Shown piece by piece: positions 52,370 through 62,633 of a stretch of 64,000 nt of DNA (the first letter of the stretch is position 1; every line of letters starts with the position of its first letter). The notes below the pieces were generated by a model. The model was not told the DNA's origin and made no database searches. It worked only from the letters and a program-made list of their open reading frames with translations. Source of the DNA: Amylostereum areolatum (taxonomy: Eukaryota; Basidiomycota; Agaricomycetes; Russulales; Stereaceae); contig SAXG01000045.1 in assembly GCA_012932865.1 (NCBI GenBank), positions 1 to 64,000 on the forward strand, read 5' to 3'. A program made the translations under genes and the position numbers.

Positions 52370-53450
52370 TCACTGACATTGACTGTAGTACGGAGCAGAC
52401 ACCGGGACGCACTGGAAGCCTTCCGCACACGCAGTAGGGCCTGTCCACCCTGTACCTCCGCATTGTCCATACTGGCACAAAATAGCATGAGATTTTAGGA
52501 AAACGGTGCTGCCTCTTACTCACCTGTGTCTGTGTAGCGCCACTAGATGAAGAAGTTGACGTTGGCGGGCTCGACGTAGAGGTAGGAGCCGGAGAAGATG
52601 ATGTTGCGCTCGAGCCCGAAATATAGGAGTTGTATGCGTCGCTGTGGGCAGTGTTTAACTGAAGACCACAGAAATTGAAATAGTCATGTTCCGTAAAAGT
52701 CGAGTTGACGTCCGACGGGTCGTCCACGGGTGTAGTGGATGTTACATAGGCAATGAGCTGGAAGCTGTTTAGGTCTCCACCCCCGATCGATCCACCTTGC
52801 CAAGCTGTACAGTTCTAGACAGACAAGTTTTAGTCATTATAATACGCACTAGCTTTGGCGGGAAGACTAACCTGGCATCGGAAGGAGGCGTTGATATGAG
52901 TGCTGTTCACACCTGACCCAGGGAGGACTGTCAATATCGGCCCAGGATACATCTCGGGAAGAACATAAGCACTTCCAGAGACGTGTTAATTGTCGAATAG
53001 TCATGCACTGTATGGGATGCAACTTACTCGGTCCATCGGGTACCAAGGATGACGTCGTCCCCGTTGGGCCAAAGAGTGAACAGTAAACTATTCTCCATTG
53101 TTCCGCCAACGCTCAAGCCAGACCAACCATTGGTGATCGGCGCAACGATTTGCGCGATGAACTCAGTAGCATTCGGCGTAGTACCGGTGGACAAGGGAGG
53201 GAAGACGAGGCCAATAGTAAGAGGTGCTGCGGGATCCTTTACGGGCATTACTGTGATCCATTTTTCGAAACTAAACGTGCAAACGTACTGTATATCCCTG
53301 GAAACAAATGCCCGTTGTCCCGTCGCAGTAAGCACTGGCCGACTGTCCAGCAACTACGAGATATTAGTGTCAGAGAAGCAAGAACCAGGCGACAGACTGA
53401 CCAAGACTTGGTCCCAACAGGCCGATGGCTAAGAGAATCTGGAACAACAT
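52370..53450 (-). CDS. Secreted AA8 cytochrome b domain with CBM1
   Basis: Signal peptide [16 protein letters not shown]. An AA8 (cellobiose-dehydrogenase-type) cytochrome domain follows: [37 protein letters not shown], then [13 protein letters not shown] and [14 protein letters not shown]. The Met of GGTMENS and the His of TAHSD correspond to the haem axial ligands. A Ser/Thr linker leads across an intron to a CBM1 ([19 protein letters not shown] ending YYSQCQ), with stop at 52370-52372. No flavin domain, so this is the stand-alone carbohydrate-binding cytochrome type known from white-rot fungi, thought to pass electrons to lytic polysaccharide monooxygenases. About six short introns; some edges approximate. 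Confidence 0.88.
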
Positions 53451-53846
53451 AAGTAGCTACGGTACCACGATGGAGGGGATATATGCTGGAAGACCAAGTC
53501 GTTCGACGCAGACATGATATACACTTCCGGGGACTCCTCTCTCCAGGGTCTGCCTATCAATAGACAGCAGGATGTCCTGTATTTCCCCAAGCATGACCCG
53601 TAAATGATGCGGTTGTATAAATGAGTACACCGCTGTGAAGAGTAGAAGGCCAACCAGAGTGCGCGACGTTGGCTGATGTTGGGGAAAGCAGCAAGTCGGC
53701 GCGGCGGACTCGGCATACGCAAGTTTGGACGCCGACGATTTTCCTCAACCCTTGAACTCGACTTCCGTCATCTGTGCAGATTTTTTCTCCTTCCCCTCGA
53801 CCAAGGATCCAACAGACGTGAGGTCGCTTTCATCAATCAAAAACTA
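53451..53846. promoter_or_regulatory. Divergent promoter region, cytochrome-CBM1 and SNU13
   Basis: 396 bp between two divergent starts (53450 minus, 53847 plus). No coding frame supported. Both promoters must lie here, but no specific motif could be identified. Confidence 0.5.
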
Positions 53847-54418
53847 ATGTCGGACCCCAACACTCGCGGCAAAGCCTGGCCCCTCGCCCCCGCTGACCTG
53901 AACAACCAGGTGTGTCGCGCTCACCGTCGTTGTCTGCCGCCTCCTAACTTTGGATTTATCGTCTGTGTCATCGGCTAGATTCTCGATCTTGTTCAGCAGG
54001 CATCTACTTATAAACAGCTTAAAAAAGGAGCCAATGAAGGTACGTCGGACTGTGATCTTGCGACTAGTATAATATGAAAATCGTTCTCGTCAGCCACCAA
54101 GACGTTGAATCGTGGCATTGCCGAGTTCATCATCCTCACTGCCGACACGGAGCCTTTAGAGATCCTTCTCCACCTTCCGCTCCTCTGCGAAGAGAAGGTG
54201 TGTATCCGTTGCTTTTCCGTACAGCCGTGACTTACCGACATGTTTATCCGAATTTTCAGAACGTGCCGTATATCTTCGTGGAATCGAAGGCCGCACTTGG
54301 AAGGGCCTGCGGGGTTACGAGGCCAGTCATAGCAGCCAGCGTCACGACCAACGAGCAGCGTGAATTGCAGAGCCAGATTCAGACTGTCAAGAAGGCGATT
54401 GACAAGCTCATGGTCTAA
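53847..54418 (+). CDS. SNU13: SNU13 (15.5K, L7Ae family) snRNP protein
   Basis: Binds kink-turns in U4 snRNA and box C/D snoRNAs. Exons 53847-53909, 53980-54039, 54094-54197 and 54260-54418. Motifs: [67 protein letters not shown]. In exon 2 the sequence reads CAGCAGCATCT where CAGCAGGCATCT is expected, one base short. The four exons sum to 386 instead of 387. For such an essential gene a sequencing or assembly error is the likeliest cause. Confidence 0.93.
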
Positions 54419-54858
54419 ATCGCGTATACCAATACCTGTATCATCTTGTCGTACTAGCTATGTATAACACGCTCGAAAACGTTCTCCGTTTAGACACATT
54501 GACAGGATGCCCAATTCTAAGGATATTAGAATGAGGTGCATCTACAGGAAAGGTTACCCACATAGGACAGAAAGATGCGAAAATATATATCACGTCGATC
54601 CATCTTATTTAACAGGCCGGCGACCAGAGAAACCCGATGAGATTGCCAATGACGGTAGCGGAAACAAAGAATAAGTAAGTAGAGTAAGTAAGTATACAAT
54701 CAGATCTGATAAAACGATACTAGGTAGGGGGAACGACGAAGTCGATCGAACGCCGAACGGCAAGCGTACGGTACAGCCAGTGTCACAGCTTTCCTACTAC
54801 TTGGGTATGTTCTCACGAGCTTGCTGCCGTACCCTTCGCCTGTAGAAGAAAGGTAAGT
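54419..54858. other. Convergent 3' flanks of SNU13 and UBC9
   Basis: No coding frame. Holds the 3' UTRs and terminators of two convergent genes. Confidence 0.5.
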
Positions 54859-55666
54859 TCAAACTTCTTCACGAACGATCCGAGACAGCACGCACTCGTA
54901 GGCCACCTTATCATTCCTGTACAACAGTAAGAATTAGCGAGCACCAACAGAAGAACCTACAATTTACACACTTGAACATAGTGTAGGCGTCGCTTTGAGC
55001 TGGATCATTGACATTAGGGTCGTTGAGCAATGCCTGGATGCCCAGGACGACCTACGGCAATATATAAGCTAGTAACGTATGTATTGTCCGTAGCAAACCA
55101 ACCTGTTTAATGGTGATCGCGGGTTTCCACGACTTTTCTTCATCCAGGATAGACAGACAAACGGTCCCCGAAGGATAGACATTCGGATGGAACAGCGGAG
55201 GGCTGAATTTGCCTGTAAGTTTAAAAAGTTAGGGGTGAGAGTGACAAAAAGAAAGATACACAGACACTTTGGGGGCTTGGACGGGTAATCTAGAGTTCGT
55301 ACGATCAGTCACTAGTAGGAACCTTCATTCAACAATTCCCACCTTCAGGGAAAATCATCAAGAGCTTGTAGATGCCGTTTTCCCAAGGCGTCTGCACCGT
55401 AGGCATTTACATATCAGACTTGGACATAATCTGCCAAGAACAAGATCTCTTACGCCATCCTTGCCTGGGATACCAACCTCCCACTCGAGCAAGTTCATAG
55501 AGCCGTCGGTAGCCTTTGTCGGTTTCGCATAGAATCCCTGTTAAAGATGCGAAGAGTGGCCTGGGTAAAAACGCGTCGTTTTGGCTGGAATTTGACGCAC
55601 AAATGGATGATCTTTCCTCCACTGCTTGCGCTCTTCAGTAAGACGCGTTCGACAGATACCAGACAT
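54859..55666 (-). CDS. UBC9: SUMO-conjugating enzyme E2 (UBC9)
   Basis: The sole E2 for SUMO. Exons begin 55666-55601 ([22 protein letters not shown]), 55537-55454 ([20 protein letters not shown]) and 55391-55343 ([16 protein letters not shown]). Then come [34 protein letters not shown] (catalytic Cys in GTVCLS; HPNV for the HPN motif), KPAITIKQ and [19 protein letters not shown]. The final exon ends at TGA 54859-54861. All phases fit. Length is about 158 residues, as in other eukaryotes. Shares a 175-bp upstream region with the proteasome beta5 gene. Confidence 0.95.
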
Positions 55667-55841
55667 GGTGAATATAGGACGAAGATAGGAGTATGAGGAC
55701 AAGAACAGAGCGGAGGAGATGCGGAGGATATTTCGCTTAGTCATCAATTACCGAAATAGGACAGATTCGAAGCACGTCAGCCCAAGTCAAGTGTTCGCGC
55801 GACGCGCAAGCATCCAGGATCTCACTTCTACCTCCACAACC
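55667..55841. promoter_or_regulatory. Bidirectional promoter UBC9 / proteasome beta5
   Basis: 175 bp separates two divergent start codons, so both genes must share a compact promoter. Confidence 0.65.
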
Positions 55842-57013
55842 ATGAATTCCTTCGCCAGCCGCTTCTCAATAACAGGAGCCGACCATGAAATTAAACGAGC
55901 AAAGACCCTCGCCGAGGAAGAGGATCTATCCGATGCGATGTGGGGCTCAGAGGCAGGTTTTGGCAGTCTTGTAAATGGGCATTCGTTCAACATCCCTGCC
56001 GTTGCGGACGTGAGCTGGATCTTTCATTACAACTTTACCGATGACTGAAACCTCTCCCAGCCTACGGCATTCCTCAGGCTTCATACCGATGATCACGCCG
56101 ACCCCAACTGCAGGATTAAGATTCAGCACGGTACTACCACCCTTGCCTTCCGATTCAAGGGAGGGGTAATCGTGGCAGTTGATTCTCGAGCTACTGCTGG
56201 AAGCTATATAGGTGCCCAATTCGCTATCTACACTCCTGGACCAACTTTAACAAATATTAGCATCTGGCACCGTAAAGAAGGTCATTGAGATTAACCCATA
56301 TCTACTTGGAACCATGGCTGGTGGTGCTGGTGCGTGCACGGTTGCTGAAATTACTATTGATTCGATCTCACAATGTCCGGGCAGCCGATTGCCAGTACTG
56401 GGAAACCTACCTTGGCATTCAATGTCGACTTCATGAATTACGCAACAAGGAGAGGATATCGGTCGCGGCGGCGTCAAAGTATCTCAGCAATCTGGTATAC
56501 TCATACAAGGGGATGGGTCTCAGCATGGTGCGCTCTCTCAATGGGACATCTATGATATTCTTGACAAGCTTGTGCAGGGGACCATGATTGCTGGATGGGA
56601 CAAAACGGGACCTGCGCTGTATTATGTTGACTCAGACGGCACACGGCTGAAGGGTGACTTGTTCTCCGTAGGCTCTGGAAGCACCTTTGCGTATGGTGTT
56701 CTCGACCAGGGCTACCGATGGGACCTTTCGGACGAGGAGGCTCAAGAGCTGGGACGAAGGAGCATCTACGCTGCCGGTCACCGCGATGCCTTCTCTGGCA
56801 ACACCGTAAACCTCTATCATGTTAAAGAGCATGGCTGGGATTTCATTGGTAAGTTGATGTCTACGACCGCGTCAGGTCCAATACTCACGCTGCTGCTTAG
56901 GAAATTACGATGTCACCAAGTTGCATTACGAGGGACCAGGAGACGATGTTCCGGGCGCGCCAGGTGGTGGCTATGGCTATGATGTGCGCACACAGGGTCA
57001 GTTCAGTGCATAA
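55842..57013 (+). CDS. PRE2: 20S proteasome beta5 subunit
   Basis: Chymotrypsin-like subunit of the 20S core. Exons start at 55842 ([14 protein letters not shown]), 56061 ([15 protein letters not shown]) and near 56271, 56388, 56571 and 56901. The propeptide ends before the nucleophile Thr in [20 protein letters not shown] carries the conserved Asp. Further motifs are [46 protein letters not shown] and [16 protein letters not shown]. Stop TAA 57011-57013. All six exon joins keep frame. Confidence 0.95.
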
Positions 57014-57356
57014 GTGTATTATCTGTCGTGTAAATCGAGTGTACAATGGACCTGGTATCGGATTCCAAATGATGGGACTTCCTTCACTTCCTGTGCCTCC
57101 CCACTCCGCCTTCTTCCCATTCATGCGGTGAGATTTTGATTTGATTTGCGGGCGTGGCAAAGTACAAATCCTTGCATACCTGACGCGCCACACCCTGTAC
57201 GATATACTATAAGTAAGTACTAGGTTATCTGCTAAACGACGACGTCATGACATCATGCATCTTGGCCAGACTCGGCCAAACCCGACCTGCAAGGTCCCTC
57301 GAGAATCGACCCGGATTCTTACCTACGTTCTGCAAGCTGCCAATGTATCTGGCACC
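57014..57356. other. Intergenic, PRE2 to SAC gene
   Basis: No gene seen; 3' flank of PRE2 and 5' flank of the SAC phosphatase. Confidence 0.5.
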
Positions 57357-60300
57357 ATGAGGCGTTTATTCTCAAAACAAAAGCCTCCTTCTCCACAGAT
57401 TTCTCCCACTTCGTCTCCCGTTGTGCCGCCTCCTGCTCTTGCCGCTCACGCGACCAATACCTCCCACACGCCTGGGCTGCAACCGAAATATGTCGTACCG
57501 CCAGTACCTCACCCACGGCCGCACGACCATATCGCCCTCCTTGCTACCTCTCAAGGTCTTTTAATTAGGCCACACCTCGATCGTGGCACGCATTCAGAGC
57601 ATCATCTCAGGATAAGCTGGGGCAAGTCCACCAAAATCGAAGAGCTTGACGGCGACGGAGAAGGTCCCGGTGTCAATTGGTCGCAGGCTGGTGTTGTCTA
57701 TGGATTCATCGGAATACTGGAGCTCTTCACTGGTGTGTTCTCTTCTATACACGATCAGCAGCATATGCTCACGCATTATTCGTCAGCTTCATACCTACTC
57801 GTCATTACGTCCAGGTCCGATGTGGGATCCCGTGAGTATCAAAATGTGAGCCACATCCCAGTATTGCAATCTGACCTTCCGATAGTATTTGATGACAGAA
57901 GGGCGATCTATGCGGTGAAGAACGTTGCGGCGATCCCCCTGGCTGAGGAGCGCGCTCGTACAATCATTTCCGCTCTGGCTTCAAAGAATGCTGCCTTGGA
58001 TCGCACATCTCTCATCCCAACGCCGTTTGGAGACGTCACAGACTTTCCAAAGGAGGTATCTGTTGATGGATCAGAAAGGTCCCCTTCAGAACCGCGTGTC
58101 AAATTCTCCGACGATGCACAAGTCAAGGTCATGACACCTTTGCCTGACCAAACCTTCGAGATCCCCGAGAGGCCCGCATCGCCCATGTCTATGGCATCCG
58201 GTATATCTGGTGCATCTACCCCTACGTCTGACCATCCCGACAGTCCACTTCCTATAGCGAAGGCGTTGGCCGAGCGGCTGTCGTTCTGGGGTAAACCTTC
58301 GCGACGGCCAACCGGATCAACGACTGACTTCACCACGCCAACTTCCCCTGTCGGAAAGCAGACTTTAGAAACGATTATCAAGGAGGAAGGCGACGATCCA
58401 GCGGAGGTTCTGAGCAACATCCTCACCGAGACAGCTCCCCCTCCGTCTACACTCGAAGAGAAACATTCCGAACTTGAGGAGAAGATTCTGCGACAGACTG
58501 TAAAGGACTTCTCTAAGGGAGAAATGTATTTTGCATATGACTTTGGTCAGTCGGCCCTTCGAAAGATACGACCATGTTTTGTGACATTGGCCCTCAGATA
58601 TCACGCGGTCATTACAGCATAAGCAAGATCAAATCTCCAGGTCACAGAAACAGCATCACTTGCTTGCCGAACTGACGTCCCAGGAAGCACAAGCGGAGCC
58701 CACTGCGATTGGCGACAAGGTTGATGTTTTCGCAGAACCCATGCCCACATTGCCGTTATGGCGTCGTGTCGACCGCCAGTTTTGGTGGAATGAGTTTCTG
58801 TCCCGGCCATTCATCGACGCTGGCGTAAGCAATTTTATCACCTTTGATTCACCTAGCTGAACGACATCTCTAGCTTCACCCTTATGTTTTACCTGTTATC
58901 CAAGGGTATTTCCAAGTGGCTTCTTTCTCACTTCCCCGTGAACCGGAGGTCACAGAGTTCGGTGATGCTGCAATCGTCGACTATGTGATCATGTCCCGTC
59001 GGTCCAGGGATCGAGCCGGTCTTCGTTATCAGCGAAGAGGCGTAGACGACGATGCACATGTGGCAAATTTCGTGGAAACGGAGACCGTAATGCGTGTAGA
59101 AGTAAGTTTGCATCTCTTTGGAACAATTCAGAAATCAATTCGGATTGCAGCGCGAGGGCGCGAGCAACATATTCAGCTACGTGCAAATCCGGGGATCTAG
59201 TCAGCATTTATCACAGTCCCTGCGTCCTTTTCACTTACTATACTCCAACAGTTCCTCTATTTTGGACACAGTCAGGGTACAGCTTGAAGCCTGCTCCACA
59301 ACTTTCGACCTCGCAAACCCCGGAGCAAAACGTGGAAGCCCTTCGGCGGCATTTCAACCGAACGATACCTGTATATGGTCCCCACGTATGTATCTTTATT
59401 AAACTGAACTGCGTATCTGATGTTTCTCCAGACGATCGTGAATCTAGCTGAGCTGCATGGGAAGGAGGGAGTCGTCACCAACGCTTACAGCGACTACGTC
59501 GGAAAGGCCAACCTCCCGGAAGTGAAGTCTGTATCTAAACTCTATCCGTTGGTTATCGATAATAACCGAGGACTTTTAGATACTGTCAATACGATTTCCA
59601 CGCGGAGACGAAAGGAATGAGGTACGGACATAGTGATCATCCATCGCCATCTGTTCATGTCGAGTTAGATACGAGAACATATCCAAGTTGATCACTGACT
59701 TGGAGCGGACGTTTGAAGCTCAAGGGTACGGGAGGCTTTCACGTCATTTCGTTATATACTTATCCTGACAGTGTACTAGGTATCTTTGGGTCTCTGACGA
59801 GAGAGTTCTGTCTCGACAAAAAGGCGTATACCGCGTCAACTGCATCGACTGCTTGGATCGCACGAACGTCGTTCAGGTAAGGAATCTCACTCCTTCAGGC
59901 ACTCACATGTTTACGTTGTTCTAGTCTGCGTTTGCTCGTTACGTTTTGAATCGCCAGCTCCTAGCTGTCGCACTTTTTAACCCGTCCGAGCAAGGACGAA
60001 CAGATCTCGACGTTGTCTTCAATGATGGTACATCTCCCCTACTTTGCATTTGTGACAGGATCCTGAGCATGTTGACAAGTTTGGGCCAACAACGGAGACG
60101 CAATAAGCCGCAGCTAGTAAATGCTTACTTCGACTTTTTCCACGACTTAGCTAACCGTCCTTAGTGCAGGAACATCGGCCCTTAAGGTGTTGTAGTCTGT
60201 TCAAAAACATGGACGATGTGCACTGATTGTTGTTCACGTTTATTACAGGGGGATTTCACTAGGTCCTCAGACGTTTCCTCTCAATAATGTCCAAACTAAC

Positions 60301-61631
60301 CTCACCTGCTAGGACTGGAAAACGCGATTTGAGTGGCATGCTCAACGACGGCATGAACTCCCTAGCTCGCATGTACGCCTCCACATTCAGCGACTGGTTC
60401 TGCCAAGCCGTCATCGACTACACGCTTGGCTACCGCACTCTCTCCGTTTTCTCCGAATTCCTGAACAAAGTTGCAGTCAACCGACCCGCGGGAGCTTATA
60501 CGATTGTCCAAAATCCGTGCAGAAGCCATCGCGACTTCCGTGTCACGTTTATTGCAAGACGGCGAGGGTCTCCTGTCCGGGTGGACGTTGTTTGCTCCTG
60601 CGGAACTCAACACGAAAGTCGGTGAGAAGTTTGAGGAGAAGGTCTTGCTACTAGTAAGTTCTTCAGCAACCAGGTTCCGCTCTGCCCACCTAACTCGGAT
60701 TTCCAGTCTAGAAAAGCTGTTTATATCGTAGTGCGTGCCGGCTTCCCTCCTCCACCCATGGGTTCTCATTCCCGTCGTCACAGAGTTATGACTATAATTT
60801 AGAGAAAGTCAAACTGTATACCCGTGTACCACTTGGAGACGTCGTCCGCATCACGCACGGTACGTTTTTTCTCTTTCTACCGACCTGTTCTCTCAGCGTC
60901 TAAGCCACCTTTCAGGTGCATACATCCTCTCTCCGTTGGAAGAGGCCTCCCGGGATCCCGTCCAGAATGCCGGTTTCACCATCCACTGGTTGACCGCCAA
61001 CGCCACGACCCGGGTGACGAGCTACTCCGTGCGCAACTCGCTCGACATGCCGAGGCCCCTCTCTCCTCCCCTGCTCTCCCCACCCGGATCGCCCCTCAAC
61101 CCAGCCGCGCCCAGGAAGGTCACCGGGACTTCGACCACCCCTCCGACTCCGGCTCCGACCCCGACTCCGGCCCCCATCGCCTCGTCCGCCGCCGCGGCGC
61201 GCAAGTCGCTCATCCTCGCCCCCGCGCGGCTCTCCCGCCTGCTGTCGTCCACCGCGCCGCCCACGACGACCGAAACGTCCTTCGCGGCCTTCAAAGCGCT
61301 CCCGATCGACCCCGCGCGCACCCGTCGCGGGAGCGCGTTCACCGAGCCCGCGGACGAGCTCGCGGGCACGGGCACGTGCCGGGAGGCGGTGGAGCTCATG
61401 GTGGACGCGATCCGGGCGGCGTGCGAGGATGCGGGCGCGGGCAGGCCTGGGTTCGTCAAGGCGGAGGACGTCGTCAGGTGAGGAAGTTTCGGGTTGTTTG
61501 CTTGCCTTGAGATCGATTTGATTGGCTGACGGACGAACGGCGGTGGACAGTTTGGCGGAGGCGCAGAGGATGACGAGCGTGTATGCGAAGATGGAGTACG
61601 GCGTGAAGCGTTTGCTCTGGCTCGGGGGCTG
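57357..61631 (+). CDS. SAC-domain phosphoinositide phosphatase with hSac2 domain
   Basis: Start MRRLFSKQKPPSP. The SAC domain begins with GVVYGFIGILELFT joined across an intron to ASYLLVITSR, with a large disordered insertion (about 58000-58480). It continues with QFWWNEFLSRPFI, YVLPVIQGYFQVA, DYVIMSRRSRDRAG, NLAELHGKEG and the catalytic P-loop RVNCIDCLDRTNV (CX5R(T), about 59845). Then follow MLNDGMNSLARMY and TFSDWFCQAVIDY. A C-terminal hSac2-type domain (KVLLLSRKAVYIVSYDYN, YTRVPLGDVVRI) and a Pro-rich tail end in MEYGVKRLLWLGG. Domain order matches INPP5F/Sac2-type PI4P phosphatases of endosomes. At least 12 introns. Confidence 0.88.
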
Positions 61632-62633
61632 AGATCGGCTTGAAGCCCACGCACGGCGTACAGACACGGAAGTTGCGCCGGCCTTTATACCCCTTTGCTC
61701 GTTTCTTGGACCGACTGCTTTTCTGATTCTCCCTTTTCACTTACGACCCCCTCACGAACGCAGACCCACGCACGATACATAAAAAGCGAGTGTAAAATTT
61801 TCCGGAGGAGCCGTGCGGAGACGAACGTGTTAGTATACGAATACGAAATACGAGATACGGATACGGATACGGACGGGTCCAGGACAGAGACGAGAGACGG
61901 TATTGTAGAATAAAATAACGATGTCGTGAGCGGAAAAGCGGGGCACGTGCATGGGTGGGGTGGGTAGTAAGTAGTGAGATGTGTGGCTCCGTGCAGACCA
62001 AGGAAAAGAAGGGAGGGGGGGGGGAGAGGGGATGCGGGGATAGTGTGTAGGTGGGTAGGACGACGGAACGCATAAGAGGGAAAACTGGAGCAAGGGAAAA
62101 AGGGTTATGAGCAGCGGACGATTAACCCGCGGAGACGGGGGCGCGGTTGGCTAGCTATGAAAGGGGGGGGGGGGGGGTAGATGAAAGAGAATGTAGGGAG
62201 GGACGAAGAGAAAGTGAAGGTGAGAGATAGGAAACAGATCCCAAGTGGAATGAACCGTGGTGTGGCATATATGTGCGGTGTGAGTGGGCCCCCAGAGAAC
62301 GAAAAAGAATCCAAGCTTGAGAGAGAGAGAGAAAGAGAGAGAGCGAGTCCAACAAAAGCGTATGGTATATGTATACATGTCCTTCCCAAATCCCAAGCGG
62401 AGCCGCGGTCGTGGCACCGACCTCGGTGCAAAGTCTGGCCTGAAGAACCCAACGGGCGCGAGCCGGCGCCCGTTCCAGCCTCCGACCGAGACGTCGACAG
62501 AACCACCTAGGCCATCGTTGAGCACGCACACACATACAATTTTATTAAAAAAAACCCCCACACGGTCTGCCCACCTGCGATAATAAAACAGGATTCGATC
62601 GGCGCGCCGCTCCATCCGTCCCGTCCAGGACGA
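61632..62633. other. Convergent intergenic region with simple repeats
   Basis: Between the SAC and LIM genes, both ending here. Contains a poly-G run (about 62164-62178), a GGGGGGG run near 62015, and a GA microsatellite (about 62318-62345). Open frames here are low-complexity and not supported. Confidence 0.6.

Noticed and set aside
60912..61667. Long minus-strand frames over the end of the SAC gene
   Set aside because: GC-rich, low-complexity antisense of the hSac2 tail; the plus strand carries the recognisable domain.
62151..62615. Several 100-150-aa frames in the SAC/LIM intergenic region
   Set aside because: Driven by poly-G and GA repeats; no conserved features.
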